Counted from the first letter of the stretch, positions 49,137-57,906 are shown. The stretch is DNA of 64,000 nt from an uncultured Faecalicatena sp. (GCA_902489075.1 CABTYO010000013.1:5192-69191); one strand, 5' to 3'. Numbers and translations: made by a program. Notes: generated from the letters alone by a model not told the origin.

Positions 49137-49851
49137 GTTCGATCACCTCCATAAAGATATCTTCCAGACTATGGTTTCCTCTGATCTCTTCCATTGTTCC
49201 GCTTGCAGTCAGCCGTCCGCCATTGATGATTGAAACTTTATCACATAACTTTTCGGCAACTTCCAGAACATGGGTCGAGAAGAAGATTCCGGTGCCCGTA
49301 TCGCACAGTTCCCTCATGAGTTTCTTCAAGTAAAAGGATGCTTCAGGGTCAAGGCCGACAAATGGCTCATCTAATACCAGAAGCTTTGGCGTATGTACAA
49401 ATGCACCGATCAGAGCAAGTTTTTGTTTCATGCCGTGTGAGTAGGAGCTGACCAGATCCCCCAGGCTGTCTGTAATTTTAAAAATGTCCGCATACTTCTG
49501 TATTCTTGCGGTGCGCTCCTTTGCAGGAACAGAAAACATATCACACATATAATTCAGATACTGGATTCCGGTGACATAATCATACAGATCCGGGTTATCG
49601 GGAATATATGCTGTGATGGACTTACACTTTACCGGCTCTTTCTTGACAGAATAGCCGTTTATCATGATTTCCCCTTCATCGAAATTCATAATTCCGACAA
49701 CTGCACGGATCGTGGTTGTCTTACCGGCTCCATTATGCCCGATGAAAGCGTGGATCTCCCCGGCCTTTACAGTCAGATTCAGATTGTCAACAGCCTTCTT
49801 ATGATTCGAGTATATTTTTGAAAAATTTCTGATTTCTAATACATTAGCCAT
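49126..49851 (-). CDS. ABC transporter ATP-binding protein
   Basis: 241-residue single ABC domain. Walker A GHNGAGKTT, Q-loop-region PDNPDLYDYVTG, signature SYSHGMKQKL, Walker B LLVLDEPFVGLDP, H-loop STHVLE. It resembles EcsA/YxlF-type exporter ATPases. Energises the overlapping permease. AAGGAAGGA precedes the ATG. Confidence 0.92.
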   Translation of the reverse strand: MANVLEIRNFSKIYSNHKKAVDNLNLTVKAGEIHAFIGHNGAGKTTTIRAVVGIMNFDEGEIMINGYSVKKEPVKCKSITAYIPDNPDLYDYVTGIQYLNYMCDMFSVPAKERTARIQKYADIFKITDSLGDLVSSYSHGMKQKLALIGAFVHTPKLLVLDEPFVGLDPEASFYLKKLMRELCDTGTGIFFSTHVLEVAEKLCDKVSIINGGRLTASGTMEEIRGNHSLEDIFMEVIEHDK

Positions 49852-49883
49852 TTTTTATTGTCCTTCCTTTTACGATTCAATTG

Positions 49884-50081
49884 TCAGTGTGCATATTTTC
49901 TGACCATAGCCCAGTAAATCAGGGCCGGTACAGGGGTAAATAGTAATATAAAATATTTGTTTACCTCCGGACCGGAGCCGGATACGCCAAAATGAAGCGG
50001 GACCTCCTGAGGCAGTATAAATGTTAAGGCAATTAGTAAAACAAAAGATACGGCAGTAACGATGATACACTTTTTCTTCAT
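49884..50081 (-). CDS. Small DUF1648 membrane protein (SdpI N-terminal-like)
   Basis: 65-residue protein with two transmembrane helices (IVTAVSFVLLIALTFIL and YFILLFTPVPALIYWAMV) flanking LPQEVPLHFGVSGSGPEVNK, the DUF1648 signature found at the N-terminus of SdpI-type immunity/regulatory proteins. The full SdpI second domain is absent. ATG 50081 is chosen because GGAGGTCATCACT precedes it. First gene of the operon with the ABC exporter. A role in immunity or signal sensing is inferred only from the domain. Confidence 0.75.
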   Translation of the reverse strand: MKKKCIIVTAVSFVLLIALTFILPQEVPLHFGVSGSGPEVNKYFILLFTPVPALIYWAMVRKYAH

Positions 50082-50113
50082 AGTGATGACCTCCAATGTG
50101 ATAGAATTGTTTT

Positions 50114-50149
50114 TATTATTATCAATATGATAATAATATCACTATGATA
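50114..50149. promoter_or_regulatory. Two adjacent TATCA-N3-TGATA operators
   Basis: A perfect 11-bp inverted repeat (50114-50138, TATTATTATCA/TGATAATAATA) and a second dyad TATCA-CTA-TGATA (50137-50149) lie upstream of the DUF1648-ABC operon. A similar TATCATATGAT site occurs at 50797-50807, upstream of the regulator gene itself, which suggests autoregulation plus operon control by the 50212-50748 protein. Confidence 0.6.
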
Positions 50150-50160
50150 ACAATGAGTCA

Positions 50161-50198
50161 AATAAAAACTCCCATTTCTTTCAAATATAAAATGGGAG
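50161..50198 (-). terminator. Terminator of the HTH regulator gene
   Basis: CTCCCATTT (50169-50177) pairs with AAATGGGAG (50190-50198). Read on the reverse strand the stem is followed by TTTTTATT, so it ends the regulator transcript before the operon promoter. Confidence 0.85.
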
Positions 50199-50211
50199 AT
50201 GATTTCTGAAA

Positions 50212-50748
50212 CTATTTTTCTGTGGGAGGGGAAACAATCAATCCGATAGAACGCAGCTTTCTGTCGGGTGTTGGTTCATTGCCCATGTGTGGCTTTATGA
50301 TATCATGAATATTGGTAATCAGGCTTTCCAGTTCCATGTCTGTTAGATAGACCGGGGCTAAAGAAAAACCGGACTTATCTTTTTGAATATCAATGGTGTC
50401 ACGATTGCAGTATTCCTGAAATAATTTTACAAAACCCAGGATAAATTGTGTAAAAGCCTGCATATATAATTCCCCGGAATTGTTGTCTAGGATTCTGGTG
50501 CCCCCCGCATTCAAATCAACTGCAACGGCATAGGTTCTCTCAATGGCCCCTCTGATCTGGGTCTGATCCACGATTTTCAAAATCCCGTCCGCTGTCATTT
50601 TCTTCAGGTAACGATATAAGGTTGCCTGTGGGATATCATTAAATTTTTCCGCTAAATGCTTCGCTGTCGTCTGCTGGCAGGCTGCGATTTCAAATAAAAG
50701 CTTGCATTTCACGGGATTTGTCATTATTTCCATCAGTTTCTGGTCCAC
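50212..50748 (-). CDS. Small winged-HTH regulator (ArsR-like)
   Basis: 178-residue regulator. Winged HTH in residues 1-80 (MTNPVKCKLLFEIAACQQTT, AKHLAEKFNDIPQATLYRYL), then a helical effector/dimerisation region with no recognised domain. I chose GTG 50748 because AGGAGG lies 8 nt upstream; the longer ATG 50772 version would place that binding site inside the gene and has none of its own. Encoded just upstream of the DUF1648-ABC operon and flanked by TATCA/TGATA dyads, it probably represses that operon. Confidence 0.8.
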   Translation of the reverse strand: MDQKLMEIMTNPVKCKLLFEIAACQQTTAKHLAEKFNDIPQATLYRYLKKMTADGILKIVDQTQIRGAIERTYAVAVDLNAGGTRILDNNSGELYMQAFTQFILGFVKLFQEYCNRDTIDIQKDKSGFSLAPVYLTDMELESLITNIHDIIKPHMGNEPTPDRKLRSIGLIVSPPTEK

Positions 50749-50868
50749 TTTGTTTTCCTCCTGAGGTATCATGGGGCAAAATAACTTTTGCCTCCAATAT
50801 CATATGATTATAGTATCACTTTGAAGAAAAAAATCAACTCATACCTGAATCGAATCGGCATCGAGGTC

Positions 50869-50897
50869 TTTTACGAGATTAGGATTTATGGTATAAT
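50869..50897 (+). promoter_or_regulatory. Candidate pepV promoter
   Basis: A perfect TATAAT (50892-50897) has a weak -35 (TTTTAC at 50869) 17 bp upstream. The start codon is 43 bp after the -10. Confidence 0.45.
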
Positions 50898-50940
50898 AGA
50901 TCCAGTTTGGATAATTTTTGGGGACAAAGGAGACGAAAGT

Positions 50941-52305
50941 ATGAGCTATCAGAATTTAAATGACAAAATTTATGAGATGAAGGATGAAATTCTTAACGGG
51001 ATTAAGGAAAGCATTCAGATTCCAAGCGTGAAAGGGGCGCCGGAAGAGGGAGCGCCTTACGGAAGAGAGCCGAAACGTGCATTGGAGCATGCGTTAAAGC
51101 TGGGGGAAGAGCTTGGATTTAAAGTAAAGAATGTAGATGACAAGGCTGGCTGGGTCGAGTTTGGCGAAGGAGAAGAACTGGTCGGCATTCTGGGACATCT
51201 GGATGTGGTGCCGGTGGGAGAAGAAGGCTGGGACTATCCAGCATTCAGTGGTGAAATCCACGATGGCGTGATGTATGGCCGAGGCGTCCTGGATGATAAA
51301 GGACCTACCATCGGGGCAATCTATGCATTGAAGGCAATCCGTGACCTGGGGATTCCGCTGAAACGCCGCATTCGCGTGATTTTCGGAACCGACGAGGAGA
51401 ACGGCAGCAGCTGTGTACAGCATTATGTAGAGTCAGGTGAGGAGATTCCGACCATCGGATTTACACCGGACGCAGACTTCCCGCTGATCTTCTTTGAAAA
51501 GGGAATGACTGTGATGATTGCCGGAAGTAAAAAGGCAGAGCAGGGCGCAGTCAAAGTACTGGAGTTTAAAGGCGGAGCAGCACCGAATATCGTAATGGAG
51601 AAGTGCCGTCTGGTTCTGGAAGGTGTACATGCTGTACCGGAACAGGAAGGTGTTAAAGTCAGCGTAGTGGATGGAAACACGGTCGTGGAAGCAGAAGGTG
51701 TCGGTGCCCACGGAAGCAAGCCGGAGCTGGGTGTCAATGCAGCAGTCCTTCTGTTCAAAGCAGTGAAGGATCTTGAGATCGGCGGTTCCTTCCAGAAAGT
51801 GAGAGACTTTATCCTGGCTTGGATCGGGACAGAGACGAATGGAAAGACGCTGGGAATCTGCTATCAGGACGACGAGACAGGCGAGACGACAGTGAACCTG
51901 GGAATGATCGGTTATAAAGAAGATTCTCTTTTCTTTACATTAGATATCCGTTACCCGAAGAATGGGAAGGCAGACGAAGTATATGCAAATCTGGAACGCG
52001 CTCTGACAGAGTCTGGCCTGGATGTGTTACAGCACTCTACAGTGGAACCGCTGTACATGCCGAAAGATTCAGAGCTGGTACAGAAGCTGATGAAGGTGTA
52101 TAAAGAGCTGACAGGCAGAGACGATGAGCCTTTGGCAATCGGCGGCGGAACTTATGCGAAAATGCTCCCGAATACAGTTGCGTTCGGACCTGTTTTCCCG
52201 GGAACACCAGATGTGATCCATCAGCCGAATGAAAGGGTGCTCGTGGAGGAACTGATCCAGAGTATCCAGCTGACCGCAGATGCCATGGTTGAACTGGCAC
52301 AGTAA
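50941..52305 (+). CDS. pepV: Dipeptidase PepV-like, M20 family
   Basis: 454-residue zinc dipeptidase. Metal-ligand blocks are LGHLDVVPVGE (His), YGRGVLDDKGP (bridging Asp), GTDEENGSSC (catalytic/ligand Glu), TPDADFPLIFFEKG (Asp) and a C-terminal IGGGTYAKMLPN. Length and the lid-domain insertion fit PepV/Sapep, which hydrolyse dipeptides in the cytoplasm. ATG 50941 follows AAAGGAG; an upstream non-ATG extension to 50788 crosses the promoter and is rejected. Confidence 0.92.
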   Translation: MSYQNLNDKIYEMKDEILNGIKESIQIPSVKGAPEEGAPYGREPKRALEHALKLGEELGFKVKNVDDKAGWVEFGEGEELVGILGHLDVVPVGEEGWDYPAFSGEIHDGVMYGRGVLDDKGPTIGAIYALKAIRDLGIPLKRRIRVIFGTDEENGSSCVQHYVESGEEIPTIGFTPDADFPLIFFEKGMTVMIAGSKKAEQGAVKVLEFKGGAAPNIVMEKCRLVLEGVHAVPEQEGVKVSVVDGNTVVEAEGVGAHGSKPELGVNAAVLLFKAVKDLEIGGSFQKVRDFILAWIGTETNGKTLGICYQDDETGETTVNLGMIGYKEDSLFFTLDIRYPKNGKADEVYANLERALTESGLDVLQHSTVEPLYMPKDSELVQKLMKVYKELTGRDDEPLAIGGGTYAKMLPNTVAFGPVFPGTPDVIHQPNERVLVEELIQSIQLTADAMVELAQ

Positions 52306-52410
52306 ATGAACTTTTTCTGGCATTTTTTCGAGAAAAGAGTTGCCAAGCGGTGAATCGGCATGATAGGATAACAATGCTAATCAGACAGGAATTAATTGGA
52401 GGAATGAAAA

Positions 52411-54225
52411 TTGTCAGGAATAGATCAGAGTAAAATACGAAATTTTTGTATCATTGCGCATATAGACCACGGCAAATCTACTCTGGCGGACCGTATCATC
52501 GAGATGACCGGTCTTCTTACCAGCAGGGAGATGCAGTCCCAGGTTCTGGATAACATGGAACTGGAGCGGGAGCGTGGAATCACGATCAAAGCGCAGACAG
52601 TCCGCACCGTATATAAGGCAAAGAACGGGGAGGAGTATATCTTCAACCTGATTGACACACCGGGACACGTGGACTTTAACTATGAGGTATCCAGAAGTCT
52701 TGCGGCCTGCGACGGCGCGATCCTGGTCGTGGATGCGGCACAGGGCGTGGAGGCACAGACTCTGGCAAATGTATATCTGGCCATGGACCACGATCTGGAT
52801 GTGATGCCGGTCATCAATAAGATCGACCTTCCGAGTGCAGAGCCGGAACGGGTAAAAGAAGAGATCGAGGATGTGATCGGTGTGGATGCGGAGGACGCCC
52901 CTCTGATTTCTGCAAAGACAGGTCTGAATGTGGAAGAGGTCCTGGAGCAGATCGTGGAGAAGATCCCGGCGCCGGAGGGCGACCCGTCCGCACCGCTGCA
53001 GGCATTGATCTTCGACTCCGTTTATGATTCCTATAAAGGGGTCATTGTCTTCTGCCGGATCAAAGAGGGTACGGTGAAAAAGGGCACCAGGATCCGCATG
53101 ATGGCCACCGGAGCGACGGCGGATGTTGTGGAAGTCGGATATTTTGGGGCAGGTCAGTTCATCCCATGTGATGAGCTGAGCGCCGGAATGGTTGGATACA
53201 TTACTGCCAGCCTGAAGAATGTAAAAGATACCCGTGTGGGTGACACGGTGACGAATGATTCCAATCCATGTGCCGAGCCGCTGCCCGGATATAAGAAGGT
53301 AAACCCGATGGTCTACTGCGGAATGTATCCTGCGGACGGGGCGAAGTATCCGGACCTGCGAGATGCCCTGGAAAAGCTGCAGCTGAACGACGCGGCACTT
53401 CAGTTCGAGGCGGAGACCTCGGTTGCACTGGGATTCGGATTCCGGTGCGGTTTCCTGGGACTGCTCCATCTGGAGATTATTCAGGAACGTCTGGAAAGAG
53501 AGTATAACCTGGACCTCGTGACTACGGCACCAAGTGTTATCTATAAAGTGCACAAGACCAACGGCGAGGTCATCGAACTGACCAACCCGACGAACCTGCC
53601 GGACCCTGCAGAGATCGAATATATGGAAGAGCCAATCGTGAAGGCCGAGATCATGGTGACATCTGAATTTATCGGGGCAATCATGGATCTATGCCAGGAA
53701 CGCCGCGGTGAGTATCAGGGAATGGAATATATAGAAGAAACACGTGCGGTACTGCATTATCATCTGCCATTGAATGAGATCATCTACGATTTCTTCGATG
53801 CTTTGAAATCCCGCTCCAGAGGATATGCGTCCTTTGACTATGAGATGATGGGATATGTGCAGTCTGAGCTTGTGAAGCTGGATATTCTGATCAATAAGGA
53901 AGAAGTCGATGCACTTTCCTTTATTGTACACAGTGGCACAGCATACGAGCGCGGAAGAAAGATGTGCGAGAAGTTAAAAGAAGAGATACCACGCCAGCTC
54001 TTCGAGATTCCGATCCAGGCTGCTATCGGAAGCAAGATCATTGCCCGTGAGACGGTAAAAGCGATGCGTAAAGACGTCCTTGCCAAGTGCTACGGCGGTG
54101 ACATTTCCCGTAAGAAAAAGCTTCTGGAAAAGCAGAAGGAAGGAAAGAAACGTATGCGCCAGGTGGGCAATGTAGAGATTCCACAGAAGGCATTTATGAG
54201 CGTATTAAAGCTGGATGATAAGTAG
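52411..54225 (+). CDS. lepA: Elongation factor 4
   Basis: 604-residue translational GTPase, usual length. G1 AHIDHGKSTLADRI, G2 region RGITIKAQTV, G3 DTPGHVDF, G4 NKIDLPSA, then the EF-G-like domains and the LepA-specific C-terminal domain (GGDISRKKKLLEKQKEGKKR). It promotes back-translocation or rescue of stalled ribosomes under stress. Start is TTG 52411, supported by GGAGGA at 52398-52403 and by the family N-terminus SGIDQSKIRNFCIIAHIDHG. It overlaps or abuts hemW. Confidence 0.97.
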   Translation: MSGIDQSKIRNFCIIAHIDHGKSTLADRIIEMTGLLTSREMQSQVLDNMELERERGITIKAQTVRTVYKAKNGEEYIFNLIDTPGHVDFNYEVSRSLAACDGAILVVDAAQGVEAQTLANVYLAMDHDLDVMPVINKIDLPSAEPERVKEEIEDVIGVDAEDAPLISAKTGLNVEEVLEQIVEKIPAPEGDPSAPLQALIFDSVYDSYKGVIVFCRIKEGTVKKGTRIRMMATGATADVVEVGYFGAGQFIPCDELSAGMVGYITASLKNVKDTRVGDTVTNDSNPCAEPLPGYKKVNPMVYCGMYPADGAKYPDLRDALEKLQLNDAALQFEAETSVALGFGFRCGFLGLLHLEIIQERLEREYNLDLVTTAPSVIYKVHKTNGEVIELTNPTNLPDPAEIEYMEEPIVKAEIMVTSEFIGAIMDLCQERRGEYQGMEYIEETRAVLHYHLPLNEIIYDFFDALKSRSRGYASFDYEMMGYVQSELVKLDILINKEEVDALSFIVHSGTAYERGRKMCEKLKEEIPRQLFEIPIQAAIGSKIIARETVKAMRKDVLAKCYGGDISRKKKLLEKQKEGKKRMRQVGNVEIPQKAFMSVLKLDDK

Positions 54226-54232
54226 AAGTGAT

Positions 54233-55429
54233 ATGAAGAAAAAAGAGCTGGAATTATATCTGCACGTCCCGTTCTGTGTCAGAAAGTGCGCGTACTGCGA
54301 CTTTCTGTCTGCTCCGGCAGACGAAAAGACACGGCGGGAGTACGTGTATACACTTATACAGGAGATACAGGGATACAAAGAGGCATTTTATGGCCAGTAT
54401 CACGTATCTTCTGTTTTTATCGGCGGAGGAACACCTTCTATATTAGAAGCCGATCAGATGGAAAGAATATTTGCTGCGCTGCATCAGAGCTTTCAGATCG
54501 CAGAGGACGCGGAGATCACGATCGAGGTCAATCCGGGGACAGCGTCAGAAGAAAAGCTGCTGGCATGGAAGAAAGTCGGGATCAACCGTCTGAGTATCGG
54601 CCTGCAGTCAACAGATGACAGGGAACTGAAAATGCTCGGCAGGATCCATACGTGGAAACAGTTTCTTGAGACGTACAGGATGGCGAGAGAGCAGGGATTC
54701 GATAATATCAATATTGATCTGATTTCCGCAATACCGGGGCAGACGGTGGAAAGCTGGACGCGGACGCTGGGACAGGTGGCGGAACTGAATCCGGAACATA
54801 TCTCGGCGTATAGCCTGATTATAGAAGAAGGGACCCCTTTCTTTGAGCGGTATGGGGAATCGGCCCAGCGTATGTCTGCTGACACAGAACAGGACGTGAA
54901 AGCTCTGCCACCTCTTCCTGACGAGGAGACGGAGAGGACGATTTACGAACTGACTGCCGATCTGTTGGCGCAATATGATTACGAAAGATATGAGATCTCC
55001 AACTATGCAAAACCCGGTTATGCCTGCCGCCACAATCTTGGCTACTGGGACAGGAAAGAGTATCTCGGCATCGGTCTGGGAGCATCTTCCCTGATCGGAA
55101 GTACCAGATTCCATAACACAGCAGATTATAAAAACTATATAGAAAAGGTTCAGAGGCAGGAAGGGATCCGGGAAGAGATAGAAGAGTTGTCCAAAGCAGA
55201 GGAAGCAGAAGAATTCATGTTCCTCGGCTTAAGAGAGACAAGAGGAATCTCGATTCAGAAATTTCAGGATGCTTTCGGAAAGCCCATTGCAGAAGTATAT
55301 GGAAAACAGATAGAAAAACTGTGTCAGGAAGGGCTGCTTGAAGAAGAGGGCGGTTATATCCGGCTGACAAAACACGGAATCGACGTCAGCAATGCGGTGT
55401 TTGTAGAATTTCTGGAACCAGAGATCTGA
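54233..55429 (+). CDS. hemW: Radical-SAM heme chaperone HemW family
   Basis: 398-residue radical-SAM protein. The 4Fe-4S motif is CVRKCAYCDF (C-x3-C-x2-C) near residue 17, followed by FIGGGTPS and EVNPGT SAM-binding segments and the C-terminal HemW domain (FMFLGLRETRGISI). Formerly called HemN-like oxygen-independent coproporphyrinogen oxidase; family members lacking the second Cys pattern act as heme chaperones. There is an extra acidic insertion near residue 230 (SADTEQDVKALPPLPDEE). Start ATG 54233 is 8 bp after lepA; an overlapping ATG at 54215 is an alternative. Confidence 0.92.
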   Translation: MKKKELELYLHVPFCVRKCAYCDFLSAPADEKTRREYVYTLIQEIQGYKEAFYGQYHVSSVFIGGGTPSILEADQMERIFAALHQSFQIAEDAEITIEVNPGTASEEKLLAWKKVGINRLSIGLQSTDDRELKMLGRIHTWKQFLETYRMAREQGFDNINIDLISAIPGQTVESWTRTLGQVAELNPEHISAYSLIIEEGTPFFERYGESAQRMSADTEQDVKALPPLPDEETERTIYELTADLLAQYDYERYEISNYAKPGYACRHNLGYWDRKEYLGIGLGASSLIGSTRFHNTADYKNYIEKVQRQEGIREEIEELSKAEEAEEFMFLGLRETRGISIQKFQDAFGKPIAEVYGKQIEKLCQEGLLEEEGGYIRLTKHGIDVSNAVFVEFLEPEI

Positions 55430-55449
55430 ATTTAAGAACATTACAATAG

Positions 55450-55491
55450 AAAAGGAATGACTGATACAATATTGCTCAGACGATTCCTTTT
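55450..55491 (+). terminator. Terminator after hemW
   Basis: AAAAGGAAT (55450-55458) pairs with ATTCCTTTT (55483-55491), with a 24-nt loop, 21 bp after the hemW stop. Confidence 0.75.
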
Positions 55492-55524
55492 ACAAAGTAA
55501 CTTAATGAGGACCGGGAGATTCCT

Positions 55525-55605
55525 GTAAGTTGAGCTAACCGGATATCTACTCATAGCGAATCAATACGCCTCTCCGGTTAAATCCCTCGTGATAGGCGAA
55601 CTTAC
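55525..55605. other. Nested hairpin region of unknown function
   Basis: GTAAGTT (55525-55531) pairs with AACTTAC (55599-55605), enclosing TAACCGGA (55536-55543) pairing with TCCGGTTA (55573-55580). It is non-coding, lies between the hemW terminator and the long inverted repeat, and could be part of that element or a separate structured RNA. Confidence 0.4.
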
Positions 55606-55618
55606 ATTCAATCAGGAT

Positions 55619-55935
55619 GCGTCCAGCTTAGGAGAAATAAGGACTGGGGCAGGGGGAGGTCTGGGGCACAGATGTTGTTTTCCCCGGGCATCTAAGAGAG
55701 CCTTAGAGACACTTAATGATCCAGGGCAGTATTTTACGGATGTAATTTGATGTACAGCATCAAATTACATTGAGGGCTGAGCCGAGTTTTCATCAGGAAA
55801 ACTCAGCGAATCCCTCAAGTTCCGTAAAATACTGCCCTGGATCATTTAGTACCTCTTGGTGAACGGTACAGCCCGAAAAAACAACATCTGTGTCCCAGAC
55901 CTCCCCCTGCCCCAGTCCTTATTTCTCCTGAGCGC
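55619..55935. repeat. Long imperfect inverted repeat, cloverleaf-like, copy 2
   Basis: Arms 55631-55740 and 55821-55928 pair almost perfectly at both ends (GGAGAAATAAGGACTGGGGC onward, and GATCC through TTTTACGGA at the inner end), with a divergent patch in the middle. A gapped GCG extension reaches 55619 and 55935. The 80-bp centre holds two hairpins: TGTAATTTGATG/CATCAAATTACA at 55741-55769, and TTGAGGG/CCCTCAA enclosing CGAGTTTT/AAAACTC. Arm length, centre size and blocks GGAGAAA, GGGGCAGG, GGGGCA match the copy at 24257-24558. Confidence 0.88.
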
Positions 55936-56000
55936 CCCCAACTATTTTCACCCCATTTCGCCTCATCAAAATTTAAAGTATAAAAAATATATAAAGAGTG

Positions 56001-56029
56001 TTGACAAATATAAATCTCAGTGCTATCTT
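56001..56029 (+). promoter_or_regulatory. hrcA operon promoter
   Basis: TTGACA (56001-56006) and TATCTT (56024-56029) are 17 bp apart, just upstream of CIRCE. This is a vegetative-type promoter controlled by HrcA. Confidence 0.85.
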
Positions 56030-56044
56030 AATATACGTAAGGTG

Positions 56045-56071
56045 TTAGCACTCAAAACTAAGGAGTGCTAA
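56045..56071. promoter_or_regulatory. CIRCE operator
   Basis: TTAGCACTC - 9 bp - GAGTGCTAA, a perfect match to the CIRCE consensus. HrcA binds it to repress the chaperone operon; heat or unfolded protein relieves repression through titration of chaperones. It overlaps the expected transcript start and leader. Confidence 0.98.
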
Positions 56072-56112
56072 TAAGCAGAAAACAAGAACTCTGCAAAGGA
56101 AAGGAGGAGCCT

Positions 56113-57162
56113 ATGGCAGGAATCACAGAACTGAGTGAAAGAAAGATGGTTATTCTTAAAGCGATCATTCAGAACTATCTGGAGACAGGAGAGCCGGTTG
56201 GTTCACGAACACTTTCCAAATACACGGACTTGAATTTAAGTTCAGCAACGATCCGTAATGAGATGGCAGATCTGGAGGACCTGGGTTATATTTTCCAGCC
56301 TCACACATCCGCGGGACGTATCCCTTCTGATAAAGGATATCGGCTGTATGTCGACATGCTGATGGAAGAGAAGGAGCAGGAGATTATAGAGCTTCGCAAT
56401 ACGATGCTCGAGAAGACGGATGAGGTCGACAAGGTTCTAAAGCAGGCAGCCAGGGTTCTGGCGGCGAATACGAACTACGCGACGATGATTTCCGCACCGG
56501 TCAACAGCAGGAACCGGTTAAAGTTCATCCAGCTCTCCCAGGTAGATGAGGAACAGATCGTAGCAGTGATCGTGATGAACGGCAACGTCATTAAGAATAA
56601 GATTATTGAAGTCAGTGAAGCCTTAAGTAATGAACATTTATTTAAATTGAATATGCTGCTCAACACGACATTGAATGGAATGTCGATCGAAGAGATCAAC
56701 CTGGGGCTGATCGCGAAGCTGAAAGAGCAGGCGGGCATTCACAGTCAGGTGATCAGCGATGTTCTGGATGCGGTGGCCGAGATCATACATGTGAATGATG
56801 ACATGGAGATCTACACAAGCGGAACCACCAATATTTTCAAGTATCCGGAGCTGAGCGATAAGGAAAGCGCACAGGAGATCATCAGTGCATTTGAAGAAAA
56901 GCAGCAGCTGGCGGAACTCGTGACAGAGACCCTTGCCAGTGAAGATAATCATGGAATTCAGGTATACATCGGAGACGAAGCACCAGTGAAGACCATGAAG
57001 GACTGCAGCGTTGTGACAGCAACCTACGAATTGGGCGAGGGCATGAAGGGTACAATCGGTATCATAGGTCCCAAGCGTATGGATTACGAACATGTCATGA
57101 AGTCGCTGAAGACTCTGCAGAACGAGTTGGATGCAATTTATTACAAAGACCCAAAAGAATAG
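56113..57162 (+). CDS. hrcA: Heat-inducible transcription repressor
   Basis: 349-residue repressor of class I heat-shock genes. It has an N-terminal winged helix (ELSERKMVILKAIIQNYLET, GSRTLSKYTDLNLSSATIRN) with the conserved EMADLEDLGYIFQPHTSAGR, then the GAF-like and dimerisation domains, and C-terminal GTIGIIGPKRMDYEHVM. AAGGAGG at 56101-56107 selects ATG 56113 over an upstream in-frame extension. First gene of the hrcA-grpE-dnaK-dnaJ operon, autoregulated through CIRCE. Confidence 0.97.
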   Translation: MAGITELSERKMVILKAIIQNYLETGEPVGSRTLSKYTDLNLSSATIRNEMADLEDLGYIFQPHTSAGRIPSDKGYRLYVDMLMEEKEQEIIELRNTMLEKTDEVDKVLKQAARVLAANTNYATMISAPVNSRNRLKFIQLSQVDEEQIVAVIVMNGNVIKNKIIEVSEALSNEHLFKLNMLLNTTLNGMSIEEINLGLIAKLKEQAGIHSQVISDVLDAVAEIIHVNDDMEIYTSGTTNIFKYPELSDKESAQEIISAFEEKQQLAELVTETLASEDNHGIQVYIGDEAPVKTMKDCSVVTATYELGEGMKGTIGIIGPKRMDYEHVMKSLKTLQNELDAIYYKDPKE

Positions 57163-57177
57163 GAAGGTGGATAGCTG

Positions 57178-57906
57178 GTGGAAGAGAATATGAGCAAAGA
57201 AGATATGGTAAAAGAAGCAGTAGAAGAGGCTAAGGCAAAAGCGGCGAAGGAAGCCGAGGAGGCGCTTAAGAACGCGGACGAAGCCAAGGCCCAGACAGAA
57301 GATGCCGGGGATACACAAGAGGCAGCTGAGGAAGAGACAGAGGAGTCAGCAGAAGATTCCGAAGAAGAGACAGCAGAGGATGCCGGAGAAGACACTGAGG
57401 CAGAAGCCGGGGATGGAAAAGAGAAGTCCGGCAAAGAAAAGAAGCTGTTCGGCAGAAAGAATAAGAAAGACAAGAAGGACGAGAAGATTGAAGAGCTGAC
57501 TGACCGGCTCACTCGTCAGATGGCAGAGTTTGATAACTTCCGCAAGCGTACGGAAAAGGAGAAATCCCAGATGTACGAGGTTGGAGCGAAAGATATCATA
57601 GAAAAGATTCTTCCGGTCGTTGATAATTTTGAACGCGGCCTGGCAGCTGTGCCAGAGGAAGATCAGTCCAATCCTTTCGCGGAAGGAATGGAGAAGATTT
57701 ATAAACAGCTTATGACTACACTGGAAGAGATTGGCGTCAAGCCGATCGAGGCAGTTGGCAATGAGTTTAATCCGGATTTCCACAATGCAGTGATGCATAT
57801 CGAGGATGAAGCATTCGGAGAGAACATCGTAGCCGAGGAGTTCCAGAAGGGCTACACATACCGCGACAGTGTAGTAAGACATAGTATGGTAAAAGTTGCA
57901 AATTAA
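57178..57906 (+). CDS. grpE: Nucleotide exchange factor GrpE
   Basis: 242-residue DnaK co-chaperone that catalyses ADP release. The N-terminal 100 residues are a very acidic, Ala/Glu-rich low-complexity segment, longer than in many homologues. They are followed by the coiled coil and beta domain with FDNFRKRTEKEK, VDNFERGL, GVKPIEAVGNEFNPDFHNAV, and VVRHSMVKVAN. Start GTG 57178 fits AGGAAGGTGG at 57162-57170; ATG 57190 is an alternative. Between hrcA and dnaK in the operon. Confidence 0.96.
   Translation: MEENMSKEDMVKEAVEEAKAKAAKEAEEALKNADEAKAQTEDAGDTQEAAEEETEESAEDSEEETAEDAGEDTEAEAGDGKEKSGKEKKLFGRKNKKDKKDEKIEELTDRLTRQMAEFDNFRKRTEKEKSQMYEVGAKDIIEKILPVVDNFERGLAAVPEEDQSNPFAEGMEKIYKQLMTTLEEIGVKPIEAVGNEFNPDFHNAVMHIEDEAFGENIVAEEFQKGYTYRDSVVRHSMVKVAN

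Noticed and set aside
52414..53553. 379-codon reverse open frame opposite lepA
   Set aside because: It lies fully antisense to a strongly supported gene, has Cys/His-rich composition typical of frame shadows, and has no binding site.
55856..56071. Forward frame across the second inverted repeat and hrcA promoter
   Set aside because: It covers the repeat arm, the promoter and CIRCE, so coding use is very unlikely.
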